Below, one piece after another: positions 42,801-53,464 of a DNA stretch of 64,000 nt. The position numbers were made by a program, and so were the translations under genes. Source of the DNA: Streptomyces sp. P3 (lineage in GTDB: Bacteria; Actinomycetota; Actinomycetes; Streptomycetales; Streptomycetaceae). Where the stretch lies: positions 1,612,001 to 1,676,000 of the forward strand of contig JAFEKX020000001.1 of the NCBI GenBank assembly GCA_016893485.2, given 5' to 3'. Each line of letters begins with the position of its first letter. Within the stretch, counting starts at the first letter, position 1. Below the pieces are notes generated by a model, which searched no databases, was not told the DNA's origin, and saw only the letters and a list, made by a program, of their open reading frames with translations.

Positions 42801-44324
42801 ATGACCCGTTACACGGCACCCGGCACCGAGGGCGCGATCGTCTCCTACCAGTCGCGCTACGACCACTTCATCGGCGGCGAGTACGTGCCGCCGGCCCGCG
42901 GGCAGTACTTCGAGAACCCGTCACCGGTGAACGGGCAGCCGTTCACGGAGATCGCGCGCGGCACCGCGGAGGACGTGGAGCGAGCGCTGGACGCGGCGCA
43001 CGCGGCGGCGCCGGGCTGGGGCCGGACCTCGGTGACCGAGCGTTCCGACATCCTGCTCAAGATCGCCGACCGGATGGAGGCGAACCTGGAGCCGCTCGCG
43101 GTCGCGGAAAGCTGGGAGAACGGCAAGCCGGTCCGCGAGACACTGGCCGCCGACATCCCGCTCGCCATCGACCACTTCCGTTACTTCGCGGGGGCGATCC
43201 GGGCGCAGGAGGGTTCGCTGGGCGAGGTCGACGACGACACCGTGGCGTACCACTTCCATGAGCCGCTCGGGGTCGTGGCGCAGATCATCCCGTGGAACTT
43301 CCCGATCCTGATGGCGACATGGAAGCTGGCGCCGGCGCTCGCGGCGGGCAACGCGGTCGTCATCAAGCCGGCCGAGCAGACCCCTGCGTCCATCCACTAC
43401 TGGATGAGCCTGATCGCGGACCTGTTGCCGCCTGGCGTGGTCAACATCGTCAACGGCTTCGGCGTGGAGGCGGGCAAGCCGCTCGCGTCCAGCCCGCGCG
43501 TCGCGAAGGTCGCGTTCACGGGCGAGACCACGACGGGGCGGCTGATCATGCAGTACGCCTCCGAGAACATCAAGCCGGTCACGCTGGAACTCGGCGGCAA
43601 GTCGCCGAACATCTTCTTCGACGACGTGTCCTCGGCCAACGACGACTTCCTCGACAAGGCGCTCGAGGGCTTCACGATGTTCGCGCTCAACCAGGGTGAG
43701 GTGTGCACCTGCCCGTCGCGGGCGCTCATCCAGCGCGGGCACTACGCGGACTTCCTCCAAGCGGCCGTCGCCCGAACCGAGTTGATCAAGCCGGGCCATC
43801 CGCTCGACACGGACACGATGATCGGCGCGCAGGCCTCCAACGACCAGTTGGAGAAGATCCTCTCCTACCTGGACATCGGCAGGCAGGAGGGCGCGAAGGT
43901 CCTCACGGGCGGCGAACGCCTCGACTACGACGGCGAGTTGAAGGGCGGCTACTACGTCCAGCCGACGATCTTCGAGGGCGACAACCGCATGCGGATCTTC
44001 CAGGAGGAGATCTTCGGACCGGTGGTCTCGGTGACGTCCTTCGGCGACTTCGACGACGCGATCAAGGTCGCCAACGACACGCTCTACGGCCTCGGCGCCG
44101 GCGTGTGGACCCGGGACATCAACACGGCGTACCGCGCGGGCCGGGCGATCCAGGCGGGCCGGGTGTGGACGAACTGCTACCACGCGTACCCCGCGCACGC
44201 GGCGTTCGGCGGCTACAAGCAGTCCGGCATCGGGCGTGAGAACCACAAGATGATGCTGGACCACTACCAGCAGACCAAGAACCTCTTGGTGAGCTACTCG
44301 CCGAAGAAGCTGGGCTTCTTCTAG
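42801..44324 (+). CDS. exaC: NAD-dependent aldehyde dehydrogenase (ExaC type)
   Basis: Intact, 507 residues, with GGGAGG upstream. Oxidises acetaldehyde or similar aldehydes to acids. Marks are [65 protein letters not shown] (catalytic Glu), [15 protein letters not shown] (catalytic Cys), [10 protein letters not shown] and [20 protein letters not shown]. In many bacteria the next gene encodes a DUF779 protein; here that gene lies at 62367, 18 kb away. Confidence 0.93.
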   Translation: MTRYTAPGTEGAIVSYQSRYDHFIGGEYVPPARGQYFENPSPVNGQPFTEIARGTAEDVERALDAAHAAAPGWGRTSVTERSDILLKIADRMEANLEPLAVAESWENGKPVRETLAADIPLAIDHFRYFAGAIRAQEGSLGEVDDDTVAYHFHEPLGVVAQIIPWNFPILMATWKLAPALAAGNAVVIKPAEQTPASIHYWMSLIADLLPPGVVNIVNGFGVEAGKPLASSPRVAKVAFTGETTTGRLIMQYASENIKPVTLELGGKSPNIFFDDVSSANDDFLDKALEGFTMFALNQGEVCTCPSRALIQRGHYADFLQAAVARTELIKPGHPLDTDTMIGAQASNDQLEKILSYLDIGRQEGAKVLTGGERLDYDGELKGGYYVQPTIFEGDNRMRIFQEEIFGPVVSVTSFGDFDDAIKVANDTLYGLGAGVWTRDINTAYRAGRAIQAGRVWTNCYHAYPAHAAFGGYKQSGIGRENHKMMLDHYQQTKNLLVSYSPKKLGFF

Positions 44325-44333
44325 ACGCACCGA

Positions 44334-44390
44334 TCCAGACCCGCCAATCCAGACCCACCAGTCCAGAGCGACCAGTCCACACCGACCAAT
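44334..44390. repeat. About 14-bp tandem repeats after exaC
   Basis: Four imperfect units of the type accagtccagaccc lie between the exaC stop and its terminator. No coding signal. Confidence 0.55.
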
Positions 44391-44432
44391 GAAGGGTGCC
44401 TGACCTGGGAAATCTCCCGTCAGGCGCCCTTC
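44391..44432. terminator. Strong bidirectional terminator
   Basis: GAAGGGTGCCTGAC pairs with GTCAGGCGCCCTTC with a single mismatch pair, around a loop of about 14 nt. It sits between the convergent exaC and sirtuin genes. Confidence 0.8.
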
Positions 44433-44464
44433 ACCGCGATCCCCAGCCCGCGGCCCCGCCGACC

Positions 44465-45361
44465 TCAGCCTGCCGACCCGTCGACCGGGATACCGAGCCG
44501 TTCGGCGACGGCAGTCAGCGCAGTTCCCAGCGGCAGCGCGAGCCGGGTGACGGCGTGCGGGTCCCCACGGGTGGGGTCACGGTTGACGATCAGCACCGGC
44601 TTGCCCTCCTGTGACGCCTGGCGGACGAACCGCAGTCCGGACATCACCGTCAGCGACGAGCCGAGGACCAGCAGTGCGGCCGACTCGCGGACCAGCCGCC
44701 GGCAGTCCTCGACGCGCTGCGGCGGCACCGCCTCGCCGAAGAACACCACGTCCGGTTTGAGGACGCCTCCGCACTCGACGCACGGCACCACGCGGAAGTC
44801 CCCGACCTGCGCGTCGGTGAGGTCCGCGTCACCGTCCGGGTTGATCCCGGCGGCGACCGGGTCGAAGCCCGGGTTCTCGGCCTCCAGGCGCCGGGCGAGT
44901 TCGCGGCGCGGGCTCATGACGCGGCAGGAGAGGCACACGACCCGGTCCAGGCTGCCGTGGAGTTCCACGACGCCTTCGCTGCCGGCGGCCTGGTGCAGGC
45001 CGTCGACGTTCTGGGTGATCACGCCCGAGAGGCGGGCGTCCCGGGCGAAGGCGGCCACCGCGAGGTGTCCCGCGTTCGGCCGGGCCCGCCCGAAGGTGCG
45101 CCAGCCGAGGTGGCTGCGGGCCCAGTACCGGCGCCGGGCGTGCTCGCTCGCGGTGAAGTCCTGGTAGGTCATCGGGGTGTGCCGGCTCAGGCTCCCGCCC
45201 TCACCCCGGTAGTCGGGGATGCCCGACTCCGTGGAGATGCCCGCCCCACTGAGCACCAGCACACCGCCGGCGCTCAGCGCGTCGACGACCGGCTCCAGGT
45301 CGGTGGTGCCCGGCAGCAGGTCCGTCGTCGGGGTCCAGCTCAGGGTGGGGCGCATGCGCAT
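44465..45361 (-). CDS. Sir2 family NAD-dependent protein deacylase
   Basis: Intact, about 298 residues. Sirtuin motifs: VLVLSGAGISTESGIPDYRG, ITQNVDGLHQ, ELHGSLDRVVC with C-x-x-C zinc ligands (CLSC and CVEC), VLKPDVVFFGEAVP, VLGSSLTV and VLIVNRDPT. It removes acetyl or other acyl groups from lysines using NAD, possibly including on acetyl-CoA synthetase or metabolic enzymes nearby. The start is set at MRMRPTLSW; no strong ribosome site is seen and the frame stays open further upstream. Confidence 0.88.
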   Translation of the reverse strand: MRMRPTLSWTPTTDLLPGTTDLEPVVDALSAGGVLVLSGAGISTESGIPDYRGEGGSLSRHTPMTYQDFTASEHARRRYWARSHLGWRTFGRARPNAGHLAVAAFARDARLSGVITQNVDGLHQAAGSEGVVELHGSLDRVVCLSCRVMSPRRELARRLEAENPGFDPVAAGINPDGDADLTDAQVGDFRVVPCVECGGVLKPDVVFFGEAVPPQRVEDCRRLVRESAALLVLGSSLTVMSGLRFVRQASQEGKPVLIVNRDPTRGDPHAVTRLALPLGTALTAVAERLGIPVDGSAG

Positions 45362-45410
45362 GCCGCAAGGGTACGAAATCGGCGACGGATCGCGGCGGGC
45401 CCGGACCATC

Positions 45411-45540
45411 GGGCGGGCGGTCAGGCGGTCAGGCGGGCGGGCGGTCAGGCGGTCAGGCGGGCGGGCGGTCAGGCGGGCGGGCGGTCAGGCGGTCAGGCGG
45501 TCAGGCGATCAGGCGATCAGGCGATCAGGCGATCAGGCGG
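45411..45540. repeat. Octamer tandem array
   Basis: About sixteen contiguous 8-bp units, variants gcgggcgg, tcaggcgg and tcaggcga, ordered so that the GGCGGG type lies left and the gatcaggc type right. It separates the sirtuin start from the EF-hand gene. Length variation by slippage is expected. Confidence 0.85.
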
Positions 45541-45711
45541 CGTACGGTCCTCCGTCCACCGCGACCAAACCGGCGCCCGGCGCCCGGCGCACCCGCCAGG
45601 CGCGTGGGCGCGCGGGTGCCCGCCGTAGTGAGCGTGAGCGCCGTTGCGGGGCGGTCGGCCGCGGACATGCATGTCCTCAGCACCGCAGTACTGCGAGCGA
45701 GGAGACACGTG

Positions 45712-46259
45712 ATGTCCAGCGAGTTCCAGCGGACCAAGCTCCGGGCGATGTTCGAGGCGTTCGACGCGGACGGCAACGGCTATCTGGAGGAGGCCGACTT
45801 CGTGGCCCTGGCGGACCGCTGGGGCGGCGGCTGCCGCGCGTGAGGAGAGAGGGATCGGAACTGGCGGCACGCGTGGACGGCGTACTCAAGGGCTGGTGGC
45901 AGCATCTCTCGGAGACCGTGGACACGGACCGGGACGGCCGGATCGACATGGACGACATCCTCGCCATGGTGGATCACCTGCCGACCATCCCCGAGGCCGT
46001 CACCGCCACCGCCGACACCATCTTCGACGCGGTCGACGAGAACGCCGACGGCCGCATCTCGCGCGGCGAGCACCAGCGCCTCGTCGACACCTGGCACGGA
46101 CGGCCCGTGGAGACCGGCGGCGTCTTCGACCGGCTCGACCAGGACGCCGACGGCTACCTCAGCCGCCCCGAGTTCGCCGCGCTCTGGACCCAGTTCTGGA
46201 TCAGCGACGACCCCACCGAACCCGGCAACCTGATGTGCGGCCCGATCGGCGCCGGATGA
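45712..46259 (+). CDS. EF-hand calcium-binding protein (four EF hands), one frame change
   Basis: MSSEFQRTKLRAMFEAFDAD starts behind GAGGAG. Four calcium loops: DADGNGYLEEADF, DTDRDGRIDMDDI, DENADGRISRGEH and DQDADGYLSRPEF. The frame changes at GGGG 45821-45824; one more G gives WGRRLPRVRREGSEL. About 182 residues, the size of calerythrin-type Ca2+ buffers or sensors in actinomycetes. The partner is unknown. Confidence 0.85.
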
Positions 46260-46370
46260 GACATCGGCGACGGCGGTGAAGCCGGCCCCGGGCCTGGCCG
46301 CCTCACCACGCGCCAACCACGCGCCCACCAATCGCCCCCCACACGCGCCAACCGCTCACCCCGCGCTCGC

Positions 46371-47675
46371 TCACCGATCACTCAGCGCCCGCCCACCCGG
46401 GGCCTCGCTCACCCCTCGCCCCCCACACATCCCGGCAGCGAGAACCGCCCCATCAGCCGGACTGATCAACAGGAAGGACCCGGTCAGCCGGGAGTCCGCG
46501 TACGCGTCCAGCGGCAGCGGCTCGGCGGTGTGCAGCACCATCGAGCCGATGTCGTTGACGGCGAACTCGCCGGGATCGCTGTCGTGGGCCAGGCCCTGAC
46601 TGAGGTCGATGCGGTGCGGGAGTTCGCGTACGACGGCCTTCACCGTACGGGTGCCGTGCTTGAGCAGGACACGCGAACTGACGTGCAGCGGACGCTCGTT
46701 GAGATGACAGACCGTGGCCCTGACGTCCCGCGTGGTGGCCGGTGCCTGCGCGCTGGGCGCGATGAGGTCGCCGCGCGAGATGTCGATGTCGTCCTCGAGG
46801 AGCAGCGTCACCGACTGCGGCGCATAGGCCTCCTCGACCGGCGTACCGAGGGCGTCGATACCGGTGATCGTGCTGGTGAGCCCGGACGGCAGGACGGTGA
46901 CCGGGTCGCCGACGCGCAGCACACCGGAGGCGATCTGCCCCGCGTATCCCCGGTAGTCGGGGTGCTCGGCGCTCTGCGGACGGATGACGTACTGCACGGG
47001 AAAACGGGCCGCCGCACTCGCGACGGCGGTGCCGACAGGGACGGTCTCCAGATGTTCGAGGACGGTCGGCCCGCCGTACCAGTCCATGTGCGCGGACGGT
47101 TCCACGACGTTGTCGCCGGCCAGCGCCGAGATGGGGATCGCGGTGACCTCGGGGATGCCGAGTTCGCTTGCGCAGGCCGTGAACTCCTCAGCGATGGCGG
47201 CGAATACGGGCTCGCGGTAGTCGACGAGGTCCATTTTGTTGACGGCGAGGACGACGTGCGGGACGCGCAGCAGCGCGGCGATGGCGGCATGGCGGCGGGT
47301 CTGTTCGACGACACCGTTGCGCGCGTCGACGAGGACCACCGTCAGCTCGGCGGTGGAGGCACCGGTGACCATGTTGCGGGTGTACTGCACGTGCCCGGGG
47401 GTGTCGGCGAGGATGAACCGCCTGCGAGGCGTGGCGAAGTAGCGGTAGGCCACGTCGATGGTGATGCCCTGCTCGCGCTCGGCGCGCAGCCCGTCCGTGA
47501 GGAGCGCGAGGTCGGGGCCGTCCTGTCCCCGGTTCGCCGACGCCCGTTCCACGGCCTCGAGTTGGTCGGTGAGGACCGACTTGGAGTCGTGCAACAGCCG
47601 TCCCACGAGCGTGGACTTGCCGTCGTCGACGGAGCCCGCCGTGGCGAAGCGCAATGTGCCGATGGTGGTGGCCAT
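46371..47675 (-). CDS. cysN: Sulfate adenylyltransferase subunit 1 (CysN)
   Basis: Intact, 434 residues. GTPase subunit that drives ATP sulfurylase: GSVDDGKSTLVGRLLHDSK (P-loop), EREQGITIDVAYRYF, LADTPGHVQYTRNMVTGA and VNKMDLVDY, then EF-Tu-like barrel domains. It starts 2 bp after cysD. Last gene of the long minus-strand operon, so here it probably supplies APS for PAPS rather than for sulfide assimilation. Confidence 0.92.
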   Translation of the reverse strand: MATTIGTLRFATAGSVDDGKSTLVGRLLHDSKSVLTDQLEAVERASANRGQDGPDLALLTDGLRAEREQGITIDVAYRYFATPRRRFILADTPGHVQYTRNMVTGASTAELTVVLVDARNGVVEQTRRHAAIAALLRVPHVVLAVNKMDLVDYREPVFAAIAEEFTACASELGIPEVTAIPISALAGDNVVEPSAHMDWYGGPTVLEHLETVPVGTAVASAAARFPVQYVIRPQSAEHPDYRGYAGQIASGVLRVGDPVTVLPSGLTSTITGIDALGTPVEEAYAPQSVTLLLEDDIDISRGDLIAPSAQAPATTRDVRATVCHLNERPLHVSSRVLLKHGTRTVKAVVRELPHRIDLSQGLAHDSDPGEFAVNDIGSMVLHTAEPLPLDAYADSRLTGSFLLISPADGAVLAAGMCGGRGVSEAPGGRALSDR

Positions 47676-47677
47676 GA

Positions 47678-48613
47678 TCAGAAATACCCCTCGCGCTTGC
47701 GGTCCTCCATGGCGGCCTCGGACAGCTTGTCGTCGGCCCGGGTGGCGCCCCGCTCGGTCAGCCGGGAGGCGGTGATCTCGTCGATGACCTGCTCGATGGT
47801 GACGGCACTGGAGTCGACCGCGCCGGTGCACGACATGTCACCGACGGTCCGGTACCGCACCTGCCGCTTCTCGACGGTCTCGCCGTCCCCTGGCCCGCCC
47901 CAACTCCCAGGCGTCAGCCAGAGTTCGCCCCGTCGGAAGACCTCGCGCTCGTGGGCGTAGTAGATGTCGGGGAGGTCGATGCCCTCGCGGGCGATGTACT
48001 GCCAGACGTCCAGTTCGGTCCAGTTGGAGAGCGGGAAGACGCGGACGTGTTCGCCGGGCGCGTGGCGGCCGTTGTAGAGGTTCCACAGTTCGGGCCGCTG
48101 CCGGCGCGGCTCCCACGCCCCGAACTCGTCCCGCAGCGAGAACACCCGCTCCTTGGCGCGGGCCTTCTCCTCGTCCCTACGACCGCCACCGAACACCGCG
48201 TCGAAGCGCTCGCTCTGGATCTTCTCGGTGAGCGGGAGCGTCTGGAGCGGGTTGCGGGTCCCGTCGGGACGTTCGCGCAGCACACCCCGGTCGATGTAGT
48301 CCTGTACGGAGGCCACATGGAGCCGTAGTCCATGTGCGGCCACCACACGGTCGCGGTACTCAAGGACCTCGGAAAAGTTGTGTCCGGTGTCCACATGAAG
48401 CAGCGAGAACGGCACCGGCGCCGGCGCGAACGCCTTCAGCGCCAGATGCAGCATCACGATGGAGTCCTTGCCGCCGGAGAACAGGATCACCGGCCGCTCG
48501 AACTCACCCACCACTTCACGGAAGATGTGGACCGCCTCCGACTCCAGGGCGTCCAGGTGCGGCAGCGTGTACGGGTTCTGCGTACCGGCCGCGTGCTTGG
48601 CGGCGACAGTCAT
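47678..48613 (-). CDS. cysD: Sulfate adenylyltransferase subunit 2 (CysD)
   Basis: Intact, 311 residues. PP-loop ATP pyrophosphatase FSGGKDSIVMLHLALKAF, then HVDTGHNFSEVLEYRD, AVFGGGRRDEEKARAKER, FPLSNWTELDVWQYI and MSCTGAVDSSAVT. Forms APS from sulfate and ATP together with CysN. Overlaps cysC by 4 bp. Confidence 0.93.
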   Translation of the reverse strand: MTVAAKHAAGTQNPYTLPHLDALESEAVHIFREVVGEFERPVILFSGGKDSIVMLHLALKAFAPAPVPFSLLHVDTGHNFSEVLEYRDRVVAAHGLRLHVASVQDYIDRGVLRERPDGTRNPLQTLPLTEKIQSERFDAVFGGGRRDEEKARAKERVFSLRDEFGAWEPRRQRPELWNLYNGRHAPGEHVRVFPLSNWTELDVWQYIAREGIDLPDIYYAHEREVFRRGELWLTPGSWGGPGDGETVEKRQVRYRTVGDMSCTGAVDSSAVTIEQVIDEITASRLTERGATRADDKLSEAAMEDRKREGYF

Positions 48614-49187
48614 GCCAACTCCTTTCGCACGAGCAACGCGTGCAGCGCGTCCACTGATTCGACGGCCCGCTCGGCATGCGCGTCGATCCGCAGATCGGGG
48701 TGGGCGGGCTCCTCGTAGGGGTCGTCCGCTCCGGTCAGTCCGGAGATCCGGCCGGCCGCCTGCTGGGCGTACAGGCCCTTGACGTCGCGCTCCGAGCAGA
48801 CGGACGCCGGGGTCGCGACATGCACCTCCAGGTACCTCGTCCCGGACCTCTCGTGGCGTCGGCGGACCGACAACCTGGAGTCCGCGTACGGCGCGATCAC
48901 CGGTACCAGGACCATCACGCCGTTGCGTGCGAGCACTTCGGCGACCAGGCCGATCCGCTGGACGTTGAGGTGCCGGTCCTCGCGGGAGAAGCCGAGCCCG
49001 GCCGACAGGAACTTGCGGATCTCGTCGCCGTCGAGCACCTCGACCCGGCGCCGGTCCTCACGCAGTCGCTCCGCGAGCGCGGCGGCGATGGTGGACTTGC
49101 CCGCGCTCGGCAGCCCGGTCAGCCACACGGTCGCGCCGGGCCAGCAGGTGCAGAACTCCGGCTTCGCCAGCGTGGATTGGCCAACGC

Positions 49188-49191
<4 letters not shown>
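48610..49191 (-). CDS. cysC: Adenylylsulfate kinase (CysC)
   Basis: Intact, 193 residues. VWLTGLPSAGKSTIAAALAE is the P-loop; LDGDEIRKFLSAGLGFSRED, RIGLVAEVLARNGVMVLVPV and DVKGLYAQQAAG follow. It phosphorylates APS to PAPS, the sulfate donor of sulfotransferases. Overlaps the lysK stop and the cysD start by 4 bp each. A PAPS-forming kinase in an operon facing a sulfotransferase gene points to dedicated sulfation. Confidence 0.93.
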
Positions 49192-50349
<1,158 letters not shown>

Positions 50350-50353
<4 letters not shown>

Positions 50354-51289
50354 CCGTCACTCCCTGTCTGTTCCGGGTAATTCCTGTTTCCGATCGGGGT
50401 GTTGGGGAGCGTCGGCGCGTCTCCGGTTCCGCTTCGGGCGGTGGCGTGAGCCGTACCTCCGTCCCGGCCCCTCGCAGCGCCTCGCCGACCGCCCCCTCGC
50501 CCCGCCCGTCGGCGACGGTCACCTGGCCGACCCCGCCGAGCAACGCCTCGCGGGCGGCGACGAGTTTGAGCGCCATGCCGCCCCGGGCGAACTCCCCGGC
50601 GCGCCCGCCCGTTCCACCACGCAGTCGGGCAGCACGCTGTCGGCGTCGTCCGGGTCGGCGAGCACTCCTGGTGCGCCGGTGAGCAACACCAGCCGGTCCG
50701 CGTCGAGTTCGGCCGCGAGGGCCGCCGCGATGCGGTCGGCGTCGGCGTTGACCGGCTCGCCGTGCTCGTCGGAGGCGGGCGGTGACACGACGGGGACGTA
50801 CCCGTGCGAGAGCAGGGTCGAGATCAACTCCCCGCGTACCGACTCGATCCGGCCGCTGTGGTCGTCGCGCACCACGACGGTGCGTCCGTCGACGACCGCC
50901 TTCTGGCCCTTCTTGCGGCGGGTCAGTACGAGTCCGCCGTCGAGACCGGTGAGGCCCACGGCGGAGATGCCCCGGCCCAGCAGCTCGCTCACGAGCTTCG
51001 GCTTCACCGAGCCGGCCAGCGCCAGTGTCACCACCTCCAGGGTGGCTTCGTCGGTGTGCCGGGCCGAGACCCCGTCGGGCGACACCAGGCGCCGTTGCGG
51101 TACGTCGAGTTCCTCGGCCAGCCGGTCGATCTCGGCCGATCCGCCGTGCACCACCACGAGACGGTGGCCCTCCTTCACCAGGCCGGCGACGTCCGCGCAG
51201 ATGGCGGCGGCGTTCACATCGCTGTTGCCGCCGCATTTGACGACGACCAACTGGGGCTCGCCCATGGTCGGTTCTCCCTTCACGCTCAT
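50350..51289 (-). CDS. lysZ: LysZ-type carrier-bound glutamate/aminoadipate kinase, frame-disrupted
   Basis: Amino acid kinase family: LVVVKCGGNSDVNAAAICAD, RLVVVHGGSAEID, GLTGLDGGLVLTRRKKGQK, YVPVVSPPASDEHGEPVNAD and RLVLLTGAPGVLAD. One more base in CCCC 50593-50596 gives GEFARGGMALKLVAAREALLG. The 3' end is uncertain; an indel near 50440 would make the stop overlap the lysK ATG (ATGA) as elsewhere in the operon. It phosphorylates the side-chain carboxylate of the LysW-bound acid. The start may instead be the ATG at 51265, which has AGGGAG upstream. Confidence 0.82.
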
Positions 51290-51298
51290 GCACGGTCC

Positions 51299-52323
51299 TC
51301 ACACCGGGTGCAGCCCGGGGAAGGACAGTCCGTACGATTCGGGCCAGTCCATGCGTACGTTGAGGCACTGCACGGCGTTGCCCGCGCCGCCCTTGACGAG
51401 GTTGTCGAGGGCGGCGACGACCACCAGCCGACGCGACGCGTCGTCCCAGACGTGGCCGATGTCGCAGTAGTTGGAGCCGAGCAGGATCTTGGGCTCGGGA
51501 TAGCGGTAGGTGCCCCGCTTGTGGGCCACCAGGCGGACGAACGGCTCGTCGGCGTAGGCCTCGCGGTACGCCGCCCGTACGGCCCGCTCCTCGACGCCGT
51601 CGGGCACCTCGGTGTGGCAGACGACCTGCACGCCCCGTACGGCCTCGACTCCGGTCGCCGTCATCCGCGCGTCGAGGCCGGTGTGCTGGGCGACTTCGGC
51701 CTCGTGCCGGTGCGTGGCGGGGGCGAACACCCTTAGGGCGCCGCTGCGTTCGGCGTGCAGATTGGAGTCGCCGGCGGAGGCACCCGACCCGCTGGATCCG
51801 GTACGGCCGTCCAACAGCACTGGGGAAAGGGCCAGTTGGCGGGCGGCCAGGGGTGGAGGGCGAGGATCGCGGCGTTGGCCATGCAGCCCGGGACACTGAT
51901 CAGCCGGGCTGTGCGCAGCCGGTCGCGGTGCAGTTCCGGTATGCCGGGGACGAACCGGTCGAGCAACTCCGGTGCCTCGTGCGGGACTCCGTAGTAGCGC
52001 TCGTATACCTCCGTGTCGCGCAGCCGGAAGTCGCCCGAGAGGTCGACCAGCAGATCCGTCCGGTCCGCCCAGTGCCGTACGAGATCCATGGTGGAGCGGT
52101 GCGGGGTGGCCAGGAAGACCACGTCGCAGTCCTCGGCTCGCTCGGGGGTGGTGAAGGTGAGGTCGGTCGCCGAGCGGAGGTTGGGGTGGACGCTGTCGAG
52201 GCGTTTGCCGGGGAAGCGGGACGACACCGCGGCCGTCAGCTCCACCTCGGGGTGGCCGAGCAGCAGCCTCAGCAGTTCGCCGCCGATGTAGCCGGCGGCA
52301 CCGAACACCGCGGCCCTGATCAT
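51299..52323 (-). CDS. lysY: LysY-type carrier-bound acyl-phosphate reductase, one frame change
   Basis: ArgC-like dehydrogenase: MIRAAVFGAAGYIGGELLRL (NADPH fold), FLATPHRSTMDLVRHW, LLVDLSGDFRLRD and LISVPGCMANAAILAL (catalytic Cys). After one more base in GGGG 51850-51853 it continues LAARQLALSPVLLDGRTGSSGSGA and HKRGTYRYPEPKILLGSNY, ending in a nucleotide-site VVVAALDNLVKGGAGNAVQ. It reduces the LysW-bound acyl phosphate to a semialdehyde. Its ATG overlaps the lysX stop. About 341 residues. Confidence 0.88.
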
Positions 52324-53210
52324 GAGCCCACCTCCCTGTCCATTCGCTTGTCGATGCCCAACACCAGGCGTTCCACGATGAGTTCGGCGACGTCGACGCG
52401 GTCCGCGTGTGCTTCCTGGAAGCCCTTGAACTCGACTCCGTGGTTGACCTCGAGGACCTGGAGGCCGCCGTCCGCGTCCTCGACGAGATCGACTCCCGCG
52501 AGGTCCGCGCCGGTCTCCCGGGCCGCGGTCGCCGCGAGTTTGGCGAGGTCGTCGGTGAGGGGGCAGGATGTGGTCGTCGCGCCGCGTGCCACGTTGGTCC
52601 GCCAGCCGTCCGACATGCGGTACATGGCGCCGATCGGGGCGCCGCCGACGACGATCACCCTGATGTCGCGGTCGGGCTTGTCGACGTACCGCTGGAGATA
52701 GGCCAGCTTGGCCAGCGGTGACGGCAGCGCCTCGCTGTACTCCAGCACGGTGCGCAGCGCGGCGGCGTCCGGGAGCAGCGCGACCCGCCTGCCCCAGGAA
52801 CCCACCAGGGGTTTGAGGACCACCGGGTAGCCGATCTCCTCGGCCGCCTCCTCCGCGGCCTCCGCCGTGAGGGCGAGGGCGGCGGGCGGTGTGGGGACCC
52901 CGGCTGCGCGCAGCGCGAGCGAGGTGCGCCACTTGTCGCCACACGTCTCGATGGCGGCTGCCGAGTTGACGACGGTGACGCCGGCGGATTCGTAACTGAG
53001 GGCCGCGTAGAGGGCCTTGGTCGCCGAGATCTCCCGGTTGACCACCAGGTCCCACGGCGGCGGGGTGTCGTTCAGGTGGTGGCGGACGGTACGGGTGTCG
53101 ACGACGGTACGGGGTATGCCCCGGCGGTCCAGGACCTCCAGGAGGCGCTTCTCCTCGAAGCGCATCCTGGAAGCCAGCAACGCCGTCCGGGGCGCTGTGG
53201 AGGAGACCAC
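52320..53210 (-). CDS. lysX: LysX-type ATP-grasp ligase, loads the LysW carrier
   Basis: Intact, about 296 residues from GTG 53208-53210, behind a G-rich ribosome site overlapping the lysW stop. ATP-grasp features: NREISATKALYAALSYESAG, NSAAAIETCGDKWRTSLALR, YPVVLKPLVGSWGRRVAL, YVDKPDRDIRVIVVGG and LQVLEVNHGVEFKGFQ. It joins the alpha-amino group of glutamate or a relative to the C-terminal Glu of LysW, protecting that amine during later chemistry. Substrate choice (glutamate versus aminoadipate) is not readable with certainty; context favours glutamate. Confidence 0.9.
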   Translation of the reverse strand: MVSSTAPRTALLASRMRFEEKRLLEVLDRRGIPRTVVDTRTVRHHLNDTPPPWDLVVNREISATKALYAALSYESAGVTVVNSAAAIETCGDKWRTSLALRAAGVPTPPAALALTAEAAEEAAEEIGYPVVLKPLVGSWGRRVALLPDAAALRTVLEYSEALPSPLAKLAYLQRYVDKPDRDIRVIVVGGAPIGAMYRMSDGWRTNVARGATTTSCPLTDDLAKLAATAARETGADLAGVDLVEDADGGLQVLEVNHGVEFKGFQEAHADRVDVAELIVERLVLGIDKRMDREVGS

Positions 53211-53214
53211 CTCG

Positions 53215-53389
53215 TTACTCCCCCAGTCCTCTTCGACCTCGGGGCCAGGGCCAGCAGCACCGGCGCGGTGGTCACGACCTCCAACTCGCTTCGGCACTCG
53301 GGGCATTCGATGACCTCGCTGGCGCGGACGGTGTCGCCGACGTTCACCGGGCCGTCGCACTCCGGGCAGGTCTGGGTAGCGGTCGTCAT
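53215..53389 (-). CDS. lysW: LysW-type amino-group carrier protein, two frame changes
   Basis: A 58-residue acidic carrier when two lost bases are restored (GGGG 53241-53244 and CCCCC 53220-53224). Then CPEC at 8-11 and CPEC at 30-33 bind zinc, and the C-terminus reads ALAPEVEEDWGE. The EDWGE ending is diagnostic: the last Glu's side-chain carboxylate is the attachment point for the substrate amine. In this sequence the natural stop is missed because of the second indel. Streptomyces makes lysine by the DAP route, so this carrier belongs to specialised metabolism. Confidence 0.88.
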
Positions 53390-53398
53390 GAAGTCGCC

Positions 53399-53444
53399 TT
53401 TCTGGGTTGGGTGTTGGTCGATTTCTGGGTTGGGTGTCAGTCGA
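53399..53444. repeat. Two 23-bp direct repeats upstream of lysW
   Basis: tttctgggttgggtgttggt plus cga is repeated at once with two changes. The pair occupies most of the 75-bp gap between the transketolase stop and lysW, one of the two real gaps in the operon (the other, 56 bp, lies between 56624 and 56679). It ends 10 bp before the lysW ATG and may carry an internal promoter, regulator site or RNA element. Confidence 0.75.
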
Positions 53445-53464
53445 TCCCAAACTGTGAGGGATCG

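Noticed and set aside
45411..45540. Possible CRISPR array
   Set aside because: Units are 8 bp and contiguous without spacers; no cas genes are nearby.
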